Under the pieces are notes generated by a model that was given only the letters and a program-made list of their open reading frames with translations, was not told where the DNA came from and made no database searches. A stretch of 64,000 nucleotides of DNA from Ostrinia nubilalis (taxonomy: Eukaryota > Arthropoda > Insecta > Lepidoptera > Crambidae), in assembly GCF_963855985.1 (NCBI RefSeq), contig NC_087104.1, positions 4,588,001 to 4,652,000 on the forward strand, in the 5' to 3' direction. Position numbers and translations under genes: made by a program. Below, piece after piece: positions 9,498-20,471 of this stretch; the stretch's first letter is position 1, and the number at the start of each line of letters is the position of its first letter.

Positions 9498-9870
9498 TGA
9501 CCGTCGGGGCAGAAAAGTTCTCCAGTGGTGACCACAGGCTGGGTAACCCAAATAGGTGTCCCATATCGTTGGATCTACTGTAGTTCCTTCTTAAGATATG
9601 GTTTAAGTACGTGGGAAGCATCTAGATGCGGGCAGTGCAGGTCCGGTCGTTGTGGAAATCCTTAGGGCTATATTTCACCGGGACACCATGGCGGCGCAAC
9701 CAGTCGCCGCTACCAACAAAATGTATTCAGATTTGCGCGACCAAACGGACACCAGGTGAGTAACTCTCTATAGAGTATACATTTTATTGGTAGCCGGCGA
9801 CTGGTTGCGCCGCCATGGTGTCCCGGTGAAATATATCCCTTAGAATCCTTTGTCCAGTCAGTTGACATAA
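9498..9870 (+). mobile_element. Decayed RTE fragment split by a MITE
   Basis: CCGTCGGGGCAGAAAAGTTC, then ATGCGGGCAGTGCAGGTCCG and GTCGTTGTGGAAATCC, resume after the MITE as GAATCCTTTGTCCAGTCAG. It matches the AACG-tailed RTE 3' region, with many substitutions and stops. Confidence 0.65.
9665..9839. mobile_element. PIF/Harbinger-type MITE, TTA TSD
   Basis: GGGCTATATTTCACCGGGAC and GTCCCGGTGAAATATATCCC are inverted ends; the palindrome continues through CATGGCGGCGCAACCAGTCG. TTA at 9662-9664 and 9840-9842. It splits the RTE remnant, so it is younger than that. Confidence 0.85.
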
Positions 9871-10082
9871 TATTTTATAGACGAACATATTGAGTTACAA
9901 ACTTAAAGACGCTTGAAACTTAGTTACGGGTGAGTGAAACACAAAATATAAGGGTCAATAAGTCGACCTTTTATAGTTATTGACTTTTACAAATATTTTT
10001 GAAGATACCACTGTCATAAATACAATTTTTTTTTGTTTATTTTCATTTATTAGATTTGTTACTTACCACAGATTACTAATAA

Positions 10083-10200
10083 AGCTGGGTTGCATCGTTT
10101 TACTTTAACTTTAACATACGTCAGAAGTCTGTCAAATTCTATACCAAAAACACTGGATAATGTTATAGTTACGGTTAAAATAAGGTGGTGGAACTCAGCC
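10083..10200. mobile_element. GGCTGGGTTGCACC MITE copy
   Basis: AGCTGGGTTGCATCG at the left and GGTGGTGGAACTCAGCC at the right, with the family interior (CGTCAGAAGTCTGTC). The ends are more diverged than in the copy at 2681. Confidence 0.65.
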
Positions 10201-10862
10201 TCAGTGTAATACTCTTACGAAAATAAGATATTGTAATATCGAATCGTTGGTTTATTTATAAGTATCATCAATATACGGAATGTGCAGTAAAGTGTGAAAC
10301 CTCGTGTATGGTAATAGCTCAGCTATTTGGTTATTTGGAAAGCAATTTAAACTTTGTTGTCTAAACAACATGACTGACATACTTTTGACTATAGTATACC
10401 TATCCATTATTTTTCTGACAATTGTTCTCACAATAAAATATATGTACTCAACGTCCGGTCCCAAATCTAATTTACTCCATTTATAAAATATCTAATGCTT
10501 ATTATACCTTGATCGATATTTGTATGATTTGTCAATATTGGATTCTGAAAAGACTGTAAAAACCAGCTACGAAAATACCTATTTTTTTGTTAGGTATTCA
10601 CAATTCAATTTCATTTCCTCTAGTTTTAAATATGCACAGAAAAGGTACACTAGGTAAGAAAATGAAATAGAAGCTGGAAATAGAATTCAATCAAATCTCG
10701 TAGGTACAGTATGTTCAGCAATGCGACTACCTTTCATTTCCATTATAGGTACACACGGCCACAGTGTTAACTATCAATTTCTGTTTTTGCTCTCGCTCTC
10801 ATCAAATGGTGATTCTTTGCGATAGAACGAGACGATATGACCGGAAATGGGCAGTTAACACT
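10201..10862. other. Non-coding stretch with one hydrophobic small ORF
   Basis: At 10370-10486 plus, a 38-codon frame starts with ATG in a good context (AACAACATG). It encodes a single hydrophobic helix (ILLTIVYLSIIFLTIVLTIK) and then stops. It could be a membrane-anchor micro-peptide, a signal-anchor exon or chance; nothing else supports it. Confidence 0.2.
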
Positions 10863-11284
10863 GTTGCCGATGGGTGCGTGACAGTTTATATAAGTTTATA
10901 TGATATAAATTCATTTCAATAACGTTCATATTGTATAATAAACGTATGTTATAATAACACTTGATATAATTTTTTTACATATAATGTTTACTTCATATAA
11001 TATATCATTTCTAATAATGTCATTTCAGATACCAATCACAACGCATAAAGACATTTGATATAAACCTTACTTAATCTAAGACTCATTTGATGTAATTTTG
11101 TTTAATATAAATAATATTTCACATAACCATTACTTGTAATAAATATTATTTGTTATAACGACTATTTGGTATACTCTTTAATTGATATAATTTCTGATGG
11201 ATATAACTTTTAGTATATTCTTCTTTAGCTTGACTTATAAATGACTTTAGTGACAAAAACGAATCGCCGTAAAACCGACTCCAC

Positions 11285-11520
11285 GTAGTCTTGTCTGCCC
11301 TACCCCTAGAGTGTAATTTAGAAGCGCGTAGGCACGGAGGGGCGAGGCGGCCCGCGGGCTGAGGAGCAGGTGGCTGGAAGCGAGGCGCCGCGGCTGAGGC
11401 TGGCCGGCGAAGCCGGCCAGCAAGCCGAAGACGCAGTGTCGAGCGAAAGCCATCTGCGACGATTAGCACGCGAGGGACCGCCAGAGCCCCGCAGTGCCGG
11501 AGCCGTGACAGAAGTCTCAA
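11285..11520. repeat. GC-rich core with perfect hairpin (copy 1)
   Basis: GTCTGCCCTACCCCTAGAGT then GTAATTTAGAAGC open the core. At 11400-11420 the stem CTGGCCGGC / GCCGGCCAG closes on a GAA loop, followed by CAAGCCGAAG; CCCGCAGTGCCGGAG ends it. The core is shared with 35275-35510, where the stem has the different but still paired sequence CTGGTCGCC / GGCGACCAG. Confidence 0.75.
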
Positions 11521-11537
11521 GTTTTTAGTCAAATTTG

Positions 11538-11795
11538 CATGCTGCATGCCTGCATGCCTGCTTGCTTGCTTGCTTTCTTGCTTGCCTGCTTGCTTGCTTG
11601 CTTGCCTGCTTGCTTGCTTGCTTGCTTGATTGCTTGCCTGCTTGCTTGCCTGGTTGCTTGCCTGCATGCTAGCATGCTTGCCTGCATGCTAGCATGCTTG
11701 CTCGCTTGCTTACTTGCTGCTCGCTTGCTTGCTTGCTTGCTTGCTCGTTTGCTAGCTTGCTTGTTTGCTTGCTTGCTTGCTGCATGCAATGCTTA
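11538..11795. repeat. GCTT/GCCT/GCAT microsatellite
   Basis: Degenerate tetranucleotide array (TGCTTGCTTGCC, TGCATGCTAGCA). The Leu/Ala/Cys and Lys/Gln/Ala/Ser open frames across it come from the repeat and are not genes. It immediately follows the GC core, as at 35512-35785. Confidence 0.9.
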
Positions 11796-12158
11796 TTATA
11801 ACAAATGAACTTTATATACAATTATTATTGTTATATGATTTAAGTTTTATAGGAAAATAATTTTATCTCATTTGATTGTTCGACATTTTATTTTTATATG
11901 ATTTGAATGTTATTTGTTTTAAATAGTATACATTGTAAGTTTTATAGAAAATATTCATTATATCAAACCATTTTATATCAGTTAATAGTTATTTGTCTTA
12001 AAATTATTCGTTTTAAAATTATATTATTCGTTTATTATAGTAAATAATTATTATATTAAATGATTTTATATAATTTGATGTTATATCCTCTAAGTATTAT
12101 ATGATATGTAGTTATATCATACATTACACACCCGTTGCCGATAGTAGGTAGGTACCTA

Positions 12159-12295
12159 GTTGTTGCAATTCACGAAGGCGAGTGAGTTTTACATGGTGGT
12201 GGCTCGTTACTGTTCGTTATTTAAAAGTTTTGATAGACATTACACTATCGTACGCACACAAGTAAAGCTCACTCGCCTTCGTGAGTTGCAAGAAC
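12159..12295. mobile_element. TIR MITE, TA TSD
   Basis: GTTGTTGCAATTCACGAAGG and CCTTCGTGAGTTGCAAGAAC are inverted ends continuing into GCGAGTGAG/CTCACTCGC. TA at 12157-12158 and 12296-12297. A second copy, inverted, is at 16575-16724. Tc1/mariner-type by duplication. Confidence 0.75.
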
Positions 12296-12304
12296 TATAC
12301 TATA

Positions 12305-12480
12305 CCTAACTCATATGTAGCTTGAATCAACAGCTTCACCATCAATAAAAACTCAACTATTGAAGGGTGACGTTAGTGTTTTTTTTCTGTGATGCGGATT
12401 TCGATACAAAATTAATCCCCTGGGAAATTTAAATTGTCATTTGACGCCTACCTAAATTAATCAGAAGAATAGATTACCTA
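12305..12480 (+). repeat. Dispersed repeat (ACAGCTTGACC... type), interrupted
   Basis: CAACAGCTTCACCATCAATA, ACTCAACTATTGAAGGGTGA and ATTAATCAGAAGAA match the better copy at 18398-18510. The match is interrupted by CTGTGATGCGGATTTCGATA, a half copy of the MITE family at 42343-42546. Confidence 0.5.
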
Positions 12481-12544
12481 CGTAAGTAGTTAACTTTTCT
12501 AATGTTAGTTAGTTACCATTAAAGTTTAATACAATTATTTTCAA

Positions 12545-12700
12545 AAAATCAAATCAAATCAAATCAAATAATTTATTGTGCATAAATTTGGGTACATTAC
12601 ATTTGCAGTAGTTATTGCAATAATAAAGTTAGATCGCCAAATCCTACCATTACAGGTGTATACACATTTCTCTTAAAATAAAATTAAAAAACTATTCCTT
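12545..12700. repeat. LINE-like tail (TCAAA)n
   Basis: Five AATCA units followed by AATAATTTATTGTGCATAAA resemble the reversed pentameric tail of a non-LTR element. No coding part was recognised beyond it. Confidence 0.35.
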
Positions 12701-12817
12701 ATGCTCCATAAAATCTTTCAAACTATAGGTAGAAACAATTTTTCAATAACCACAATTTAGTGAGCCTCTTAAACGAACTTAAACTTAATTCATCATCTTT
12801 AAAGCGTTCGGTAATTT

Positions 12818-14821
12818 CGCACGTTCATAATCAAACTGTCACTATACAAAAAAGTCGATTTTTCAGGAAAAGCATTTGAAATGCTCAAATTTTAAAACCT
12901 TTGCAAAATGAGCAAAATGCTATTAAATGTTTTGTTTTTTGTTAAAGACCAGTAGTGGCTTATTTGGCTTTTACGGAAGTATAATTATCTTTCAAATTAT
13001 CATAATGGTTTATTTAATATTTAATTTTTTCTCTAAAAATAGTGTCACTTTTCCACTAAAATTGAGACAGTGACAGTTTTCAATTAAAAACGTGTTAATG
13101 TTGTATTATTAATTCCGGTAGAAATGTCACTATTTTCATATAAATTTGACGATGAAAAATTAAAAAATGATTATTATTAAATAAAACTAACACAGAAAAC
13201 TCAGTAATTTTAATGAACTTAAAACTTAATAATTTGGATTAAGTGGTACCAATGGTAACAGTAATAAATGTAAATTCTCGATCAGAAATAAATACGTTAC
13301 ACACATGAAATTACTATAAAACTACATCACATAAATCAACTTCTTAGAAAATAAGGTACTCTCTTGTTCAGGCAGCCTTTAAACAACCAGAACTTGATGA
13401 CCTCGATGAACTTGACGAACTAGATAGTGATTTTTCATGGGAAAAAGGCTCAGAGAAGTAGGTTTAAATTCTGGATCATTATCCAGCGGCCATTACCTCT
13501 GCGAGCTATGTGCCCCGCCCACTGCCACTTGATTTTAGCGATTCTGCGGGCTATGTCGGTCACTTTGGTTCTCCTGTGGCTCTCCTCATTTCTGATTCAA
13601 TCACGTAGGGAAACTAACTGAGCATCGCACGCTCCATCACCTTTTGGGTGACCTCTCAGATTCATAAAAATCACTGGCAACACACACTGATCAAACTTTT
13701 GTCTTGAGGCACTGCAGTATTTCGGACGTGAGAATATCACGAAGCTTCCCGAACGCTGCCCAGCCGAGTTGGATTGACGATTGACCTCTTTCTCGAAGTT
13801 GGACCTGCGTAACTGGACTGGTAAATGGACATTGACATGTTTTTGTCTTCTCCATATTCATTTTCATACTCATTCATCAGGCCCACTTGTTGAGAGGCTC
13901 TACTTAGGCCATCGAGCATTATGCCTAGATCTTCCACAGTCTAAGCCATGATTACGACATCGTCCGCAAATCGAAGGTGGATTATGTACTCGTTGATATT
14001 TATGCTGAATCCGCTCCAGTTCAGAAGCTTGAAAACATCTTCCAGGGCGGTGTTGAACAGTATCGGAGATATGACATCTCCCTGTCTCACCCCTTGCTGC
14101 AACTGGATGAGTTTCGAGTCCTGATCCTGGAGACGAACCGACATTGTGGCGTTTTCGTACAAGCCTTTCAACACTTAGATGTATCTATAGTCAATTTGGC
14201 ACCGTTGGAGAGACTGTAGCACTGCTCAGATCTCGATCGAATCCAAGGCTTTTTCATAGTCCACAAACGCTAGACAAAGTAGTAATTACCTTGATAATTT
14301 CTTTGATTTTACTAGTGTTTCGATTGACTGGTGGCATTTTTGTTAGATAAAATTATAACTACTTAGTCATTTAAAAATATTTCTTGTTGTTTTAATATTT
14401 CACTATTTGGATAAACACAATATTCTACGAAGTGATGAACAATCTTTTTAAAAATGTAAGAGAAATATTGTCACTTTTTGTTTTAAGGCGTTTTTCGTAT
14501 TACTTTATTGTGACTTATCTTATGGTTTTGGAGTAAAAGCGTCTTTATGCTAAAAATGACGGTTAACAACACAGAGTTTACATAACTATCACGGCGTGCC
14601 CGTCCAGATCCCGTTACTACTAAAAACGTGTCACTGTTACTCACAACAAATGCCGGTTTTCCCATTAAACTCCATAACGACACTAGTGATATCTGCCGAA
14701 CTATTTGAGCTTTGAGCGTGGGATTTTTACAGCATGCACTTTTCGCGGAGCGCTGATAGATGGCGATGTTAACTCAATTTCTCCCAATTTCGTATAGTGA
14801 CGGTTTGATTATGAACGTGCG
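12818..14821. mobile_element. TIR element (30-bp ends) carrying an RTE
   Basis: CGCACGTTCATAATCAAACT plus GTCACTATAC at the left is mirrored by GTATAGTGAC plus GGTTTGATTATGAACGTGCG at the right. GTCACT words recur inward from both ends (13042, 13066, 13123, 14469, 14625). An RTE remnant fills the middle. No transposase and no clear target duplication (ATTT on both sides is suggestive only). Confidence 0.6.
13427..14330 (-). mobile_element. RTE reverse transcriptase remnant
   Basis: Minus strand, 14174-13941: LQQGVRQGDVISPILFNTAL is the RT motif with PQG-like QG, and RFADDVVIMA holds the catalytic DD. Upstream near 14260, FVDYEKALDSIE fits the family. Downstream, 13620-13430 matches the RTE region with VMERAML and WQWAGHIAR-like residues, heavily frameshifted. 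It is a pseudogene. A more decayed relative is at 55980-56830. Confidence 0.8.
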
Positions 14822-14826
14822 ATTTA

Positions 14827-15344
14827 TTATAGATATCTATACACATAATATAGGCATTTCGTGACACTGCAGACAGTTTTACACATGGTTTATGTAATTT
14901 GTACAAATATTGGGATCGTATTCTCCTATTAGTAGCTTCCTGTTTTTTTACAAAAAGAGACTTATGTTTAGTTACAAATAGACCATATACATATAAACTT
15001 GGAATAGGAAGAATATTTTGTTTTTGAAAGTATGGCCGACATATTAATCAAAATATTTGGGAAGGGCGGAGCTAAGAATTGACAATTCCATCAAGTGAGA
15101 TCATAGTTAGGTACTGTGTATGGTCAGATCCACTATTTATATGTATAAGATCCACAATGATTCTTGACCGAGTATAAAAAATATACAACTTTATTTATCT
15201 AAGGCTGTTTGCTTTGATATGAAAATGCAATTATGTTTCGTGTGTCAAACAAATATGAATTTTTCATATGTATTTATTCAGGATACAACGGTCTGAATAT
15301 TATCAAATATCTTATTATGGACTATGTAATGTGAATATGTGAGA
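14827..15344. other. Unremarkable stretch
   Basis: AT-rich; no gene or repeat recognised. Confidence 0.5.
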
Positions 15345-15720
15345 CAATTTTTTTTATTTATTCATCATTTACTTTATCGCTAGCTATTACACAACATCGT
15401 ACTAAGACATAAACAACTAAGGTTTGTACACTCGATAAATCAATTTCAAATTCAATAAAGTACAGTTACATCTAAAATACTCTTTTTACATCTGGGATAT
15501 AGGACATGAAAAGCGCTTTATAAAAATTGCAGTAAATTATGATTTTATAACATCATCCAAGTCTTAAAGAAGATCTAATTACTCATGAGGCGGTTCCACG
15601 TAGCTGATAGAAAAACTCTCTTTCTCGTAACTAACTCATTTCCAATATAGCTTATTGCAATTGTTTGTCTTCCATTACCAACAGACACATGACACTATCA
15701 AGTGTTGGTTTACCCATTTT
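15345..15720 (-). mobile_element. Possible LINE 3' remnant
   Basis: A T run at 15349-15356 could be a reversed poly(A). The minus strand reads FLSATWNRLMSN near 15600, like the C-terminal TWNRLP region of jockey/CR1-type LINEs, but with stops soon after. Weak. Confidence 0.3.
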
Positions 15721-15887
15721 GTTAGCTTAACTACTTATCTGCCATCTACGGACACCTCCGAAACACCTCGGAGGCTCCGACCTAATTTCAGCCAATCAAT
15801 TTGAAGATATGTGAGGTGAGGTCTGTCATGAAACCAATCACGAATTTCACGTTGAATAACATCGATGGTTTTCAAGTAAAATGCTTA

Positions 15888-16000
15888 GGCTGGGTTGCAC
15901 CATCGTATTTTAACTTTAACAACCGTAAAAATCTGTCAAACTCACAAAAACACCGGTTAACGTGATAGTTACGGGTAAAGTTAGGTGATGCAACCCAGCC
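15888..16000. mobile_element. GGCTGGGTTGCACC MITE copy
   Basis: GGCTGGGTTGCACCATCG and GGTGATGCAACCCAGCC, preceded by TTA (15885-15887) and followed by CTA. The interior has ACACCGGTTAACGTGATAG. Confidence 0.75.
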
Positions 16001-16574
16001 CTAAAGTTCAAATTCTACTTTTTTCTCTAAAATCTTTAGCAAGCTTTTGTTTAATTACAAGTCTGGTAATAAGTGCTAACTTTTGAACTTAATATAGGTA
16101 TAAATAGCATCTAGTTGATGAAATTTTAATTAATTTAAACAGGTTTTTAACACGATACGAATCCTCGTATCGTGTTAAAACCTACCTATCCGGTAATATT
16201 GAAATTAAATTATGCAACGCGAAAGTTTAAAATTGACGAACTTTTACTCATACTTATTATTTTCACTTTAATGAAAGGTGTGAAAGTTCAACAAAATGAA
16301 GAATTTATTAATGATTTAATTTGATTTGGCGACCTAATAGACATCAGGCTTTATGATGTAATATTGCTGAGATCGAAATAGCAGGAAAATTATGAATTCT
16401 CTTGCGACATTATTAACATACCTATTCTGCAGCTAGGATGAACTGGGTGAATGTGTAGTCGACAGCTCATTTTCGTTATAATATTGCACCATTTACAACT
16501 TCTATGATGCTCTCTTCAAGTCTGTATCTACAGATGATTTTCCTGAATAGGCAAGTATTAAGATTAGAATAAGA
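16001..16574. other. Non-coding stretch with a 43-nt palindrome
   Basis: At 16141-16183 the arms AGGTTTTTAACACGATACGA and TCGTATCGTGTTAAAACCT pair around ATCC with one unpaired T. No direct repeat flanks it. Otherwise unremarkable. Confidence 0.55.
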
Positions 16575-16724
16575 AGTTCTTGTAACTCACGAAGGCGAGT
16601 GAGCTTTACTTGTGTGTGTACGACATGTGTGCATGCACATAACGGTAATCTATCAAAAATGTTGAATAACGAACAGTAGCGAGCCACCACACATGTAAAG
16701 CTCACTCGCCTTCGTTACTCGTAC
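16575..16724. mobile_element. TIR MITE, second copy of the 12159 family
   Basis: AGTTCTTGTAACTCACGAAG, then GCGAGTGAGCTTTACTTG, mirrored by ACATGTAAAGCTCACTCGCC and TTCGTTACTCGTACC. Opposite orientation to 12159-12295; the right end is diverged. Confidence 0.7.
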
Positions 16725-16734
16725 CACTTACTTA

Positions 16735-17192
16735 CATGAATTTCTGAAAATGTTCAAAATACAAAAGGGCCAATCAATATAACATCCCTAAATTATTGTA
16801 GTGCCAATAATACGAGTATGTTGACTGTGTATGCGACGATCTCTTGATTCGTCAAACATATCGTTTCAAATCGTAGGGTTATAATAGTCGTTTAGAATTA
16901 CATGTCTGTCTGCGAAGATGAATGTGCTCAAAGTTATAAATAACTTTGAAAACAACATTAAAACATCAAGAAATATTTTTTATTTCAAATGCTTATATGC
17001 TTATTAATGAAGCGACTGTGAGATGTAATCATGAGCTTGCGTCCAACTATAATGAATGCTTATTGCGGGTATAAAGTCTTATGAGTTACCTACCACTGAA
17101 GTAGGTAAAACAGAAACATACATTGAGTGTCGAGTTAAAAAAGAAAAGACCAACGAATCCTTGGTTAGTTACTTGTTAATAAAACTAAAACA
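16735..17192. other. Unremarkable stretch
   Basis: Nothing recognised. Confidence 0.5.
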
Positions 17193-17195
17193 ATA

Positions 17196-17309
17196 ATGAG
17201 TTGCACCACCTAGCTTTAAACGTAACTAACGATAACCTGTGTTTTTTGTACAGAGTTTGACAGATTTTTGACGTGTGTTATTGTTAAAGTATGATGGTGC
17301 ACCCCTGCC
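17196..17309. mobile_element. GGCTGGGTTGCACC MITE, inverted copy
   Basis: GAGTTGCACCACCTAGC at the left and GATGGTGCACCCCTGCC at the right; GTTTGACAGATTTTTGACGT matches the family interior in reverse. Diverged. Confidence 0.65.
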
Positions 17310-18050
17310 TAACTATGTCATTGTACAGTTTAAAATAATTTAGGTACTTAGCGATAGGCGCGTTAGAAAATTTCGTTGCCCCTAAGTCTAGTAAAAATAA
17401 CAGAGCAACACACCTCGTACACAATTTCGTAGAATTATTGGTGATTTAAATGATTGAGCACCTCATAATTAACTCGTAATCAACACCTGCTTTCCTTTTA
17501 AAGTTAATTAAACCCAAAGTGCTTTTACACTTGCAACCCAAAGTAAATACAACTAAATATTCTTTGAAATGTTAATTTTATTGTGTTTTCAGTATTTGTA
17601 TACGTATAAGGTTCCGTTTTTACCCTTTGGATCCCTAAATATGCGGTCATAACTTACCCTGCGGGAATTTCCACTAGTTTACAACTTAGAAACTGAGATC
17701 AATATTATAGTTTATCTAACCCTTGTCCCTTACACTCTGTATATTCGTAATTGAAATATCAATGAAGGGTTTTGTCTCAGCATTTCAATTCTAAATTAAT
17801 AATTATTAATTAACCTCTGTCAATTCATTGCCTTAATTATTTATTGAAAGGAATGATCTTTGAATCAAGTACGGTTCTGCGAAGCTATTCATAACAATGT
17901 CAGTATTTGATCGATCTATCCCTTTGTTTGGTCCTGACATGACATGTACAGGAGCGAAAGTAAATTAATATGGAGTCGAAAATATATTTATGGTCCGAAG
18001 TAGGTAGGAAAATCTTTCCACTAAATAGTAAATAAATATAGTATAATAAA
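17310..18050. other. Unremarkable stretch
   Basis: No gene or clear repeat. Confidence 0.5.
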
Positions 18051-18261
18051 TCTATATTTATAAAAACGAAAGGTCACTAATTGACTGACTGACTCACTCA
18101 GTCATCACGAAATCTCAGAAACTACAAGTGCTAGTAATCTCAAATGCATGGGAGCTCCTTTTAGAACGTAGGTGCTCACTAAGAACGGATTTTACGGAAC
18201 TCCACCCTTAATAAGAGGGTAAAACAGAATCCACGCGTACTAAGTCGCGGGTGGCCGCTAA
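18051..18261 (+). mobile_element. Non-autonomous Helitron (CTAA end)
   Basis: Starts TCTATATTTATAAAAACGAA, contains CATCACGAAATCTCAGAAAC and GGTGCTCACTAAGAACGG, ends in GC-rich GTCGCGGGTGGCCG then CTAA. This fits a Helitron (5' TC, 3' CTRR after a hairpin region) and matches the relatives at 26418 and 38167. Confidence 0.65.
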
Positions 18262-18397
18262 TAAATCTACCTATATGAGTAATAATGCTGTTGTGTATTA
18301 CTGTTGTTTTTAGCAAGTGTAACCCAATGTATTGTTCTTATCTAGTTTTTACCGAGCTATTCCTACCTCTCGTTCCCACCGCTGCAACTCCTGTGTA

Positions 18398-18510
18398 GCC
18401 AGGATCTACAGCTTGACCACCAATAAAAACCCAACCAGTGAAGGTCAAGTTTGTCCCCAGGGTAAGTTAAATAGTCATTGGATCCACAACAAATTTAATC
18501 AGAAGAACAT
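18398..18510 (+). repeat. Dispersed repeat (GTAGCCAGGATCTACAGCTT)
   Basis: TAGCCAGGATCTACAGCTTG, ACCACCAATAAAAACCCAAC and CAGTGAAGGTCAAGTTTGTC. Copies: 12305 (plus), 38742-38882 (minus), short pieces at 400-438 and 61590. Class unknown. Confidence 0.55.
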
Positions 18511-18529
18511 GCTCTTCTTACCCAGTTCG

Positions 18530-19316
18530 TGAAAATGGAGTAAGAAAAAAAATAAAACAAACGCAAGTTACTACGAGTGCCATCTACTTGTGTCCGTGGG
18601 TAGCTCGTATTCAACATAAGCACGACATAAGTATCGAATCGAGGGTTGTGATGTTTCAACACGTATTTTAACTGGGGCGTCTCAAATAGCAGTTAGTTTA
18701 ATAATTAAACTCAGCCGAACCCTCAATGACATTCAAAGGGATTAAAGTGGTTATAATTTTGTTTTAACATCTGTTACAATTTGGCAAATAAACAAGGATA
18801 AATTAAATGCAGACTTCATATAAATAGGGCTTTTATTGTTTTAGGCGGATGTATGTTTGTGTATCTTTGCGTTTCATTATAATTAGGTAGGTACCTACCT
18901 AACAAATGGGAACTCCGAAATCTTTGGATATATTTTTGTACGAGAGAACAAGAATTATGGAAAGCTATTTTCACTAGTTGATGTGCTCAATTAGAGTTTC
19001 ACTAACAAAAAACGATTACCTACTTAAACACTCACTTACGATCTTTTACGCCCCGCCGACCCAATCAACTGTACTTATACTAACGCCTTTTATTAAACAA
19101 CGTGCTCCTTTTCATTTCCTGGAAATCTAGGGGTATTTAAGACCACTTTTTACTTAAATAATGAATGATTTACATAACTAATCAATGAAAATTATATAAT
19201 AAGTGGAATAAGTATACACCCTTAAAGTTACAGGAAATCAAAAGGAGTAGGTACCTATATTAAACTCAAAATCCATGTTACTTTGTTACATAAACTTGTA
19301 CTTACCTATCTATACT
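18530..19316. other. Unremarkable stretch
   Basis: No supported gene or repeat. Confidence 0.5.
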
Positions 19317-19549
19317 TCTATACTAATATTATAAAGCTGAAGAGTTTGTTTGTTTGTTTGTTTACTTGAACGCGCTAATCTCCGGAACTACTGGTCCGAT
19401 TTGAAAAATTCTTTCAGTGTTAGATAGCCCATTTATCGAGGAAGACTATAGGCTATACAACATCACGCTATGATCAATAGGAGCAGAGCAATAATGAAAA
19501 ATGTTGCGAAAACGGGTTTTCACGCATACGAAGTCGCGGGCACAGCTAG
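19317..19549 (+). mobile_element. Lep1-type Helitron
   Basis: 5' TCTATACTAATATTATAAAG, (TTTG)n, CTAATCTCCGGAACTACTGG; 3' CACGCATACGAAGTCGCGGG then CACAGCTAG before T. It has the complete 5' and 3' signatures of a short Helitron with no coding part. Confidence 0.8.
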
Positions 19550-19864
19550 TTCAAACATAATTTAGTAGTATGTTTGTATGTTAGGAAACTTTACTGTATT
19601 GACAACTGTAAACTTTAAACCCACTGAGTAATAAAATTCTTACTCGTATTGATATGTACGCAAAGTTGTAACTATGTTCAGTTCGCGCCGTTGGATATTG
19701 GCAATTTTAAGTTTCAAGAATTTTTTTTCTGAACTTTTTACGACGATTACGATTTTTATCTACAGTTAGCCTCAAATAGGGACTCGTTACTTAGGCAATT
19801 TTGTACAAGATTTGGAAATAATCGCCGAGGTGCCTATAATATGCAATAGTTATATCGGTTCTAA

Positions 19865-20002
19865 GGCCCGATTCGACCAAATTTTTATCCGAGAATAGCT
19901 CCTGGTATAACTGGCACATTGACAGTTTCAGTATAGGAAATATTTCAAAATTGACGATTTATTCTGAGATTAATATTAACTCTTGTTTGGTCGAATCCAC
20001 CC
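19865..20002. mobile_element. TIR MITE, TAA/TTA flanks
   Basis: GGCCCGATTCGACCAAATTT and TGTTTGGTCGAATCCACCC are inverted ends; TAA precedes and TTA follows. It ends 12 bp before the next element. Confidence 0.7.
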
Positions 20003-20014
20003 TTAGTCACATAC

Positions 20015-20462
20015 GGGTTCCCTACTTGTGTTCGAAAGTTGATAGTTCGATTTTTATTATACCGAACACGCTGTGTCGGTACTTCAGTTGTGCGATATTT
20101 TATTGTATCGATGCTTTATTGGTGCGATATAACGTTTGTGCGAAAAATTCTGTAGTGAAAAACCCTACGGCGATTGATCATTACTTCGATAATTTATTCC
20201 TTCGATAGTGATATCGGTTTGAAATGCCTACTAAGTCTTAAAATAGTCCTGTGATTTAACTAAATATCATGCCTACCTACATATCTTCATTCAATCAATT
20301 AGGAAGACAGGCAATAAATTAACAACACATTAAATAATCATTTATATATGTCACCGTAAAATTGTGAATTCCGTCAAATTATAATCTGACGTAGTAAAAC
20401 ACACAGCGTGTTCGGTATAATAAAAATCGAACTATCAACTTTCGAACACAAGTAGGGAACCC
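20015..20462. mobile_element. Element with perfect 62-bp TIRs and 9-bp TSD
   Basis: 20015-20076 (GGGTTCCCTACTTGTGTTCG onward) and 20401-20462 are exact inverted copies over 62 bp. GTCACATAC is duplicated exactly at 20006-20014 and 20463-20471. The interior 20077-20220 consists of degenerate 15-17 bp units around TGCGATA/TTCGATA. No coding. A 9-bp duplication fits a Mutator-like superfamily. The perfect TIRs indicate a recent insertion. Confidence 0.85.
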
Positions 20463-20471
20463 GTCACATAC

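Larger units (their letters stand above)
10872..12133. mobile_element. Word-arm element, copy 1 (9-bp TSD)
   Basis: GGGTGCGTGAC at the left and ACATTACACACCC at the right are imperfect inverted ends. GTTGCCGAT is duplicated exactly at 10863-10871 and 12134-12142. The left arm (10885-11225) is made of degenerate 15-20 bp units carrying GATATAA/CATATAAT. The right arm (11796-12120) carries the inverted form (TTATATGAT, TTATATCA). Between them lie a GC-rich core and a GCTT array. No coding capacity. The 9-bp duplication suggests a Mutator-like or foldback-type element. A related copy is at 34690-36110. Confidence 0.65.

Noticed and set aside
11529..11808. Long Leu-Ala-Cys and Lys-Gln-Ala-Ser open frames
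   Set aside because: They are translations of the GCTT/GCAT microsatellite in several frames on both strands at once; not genes.
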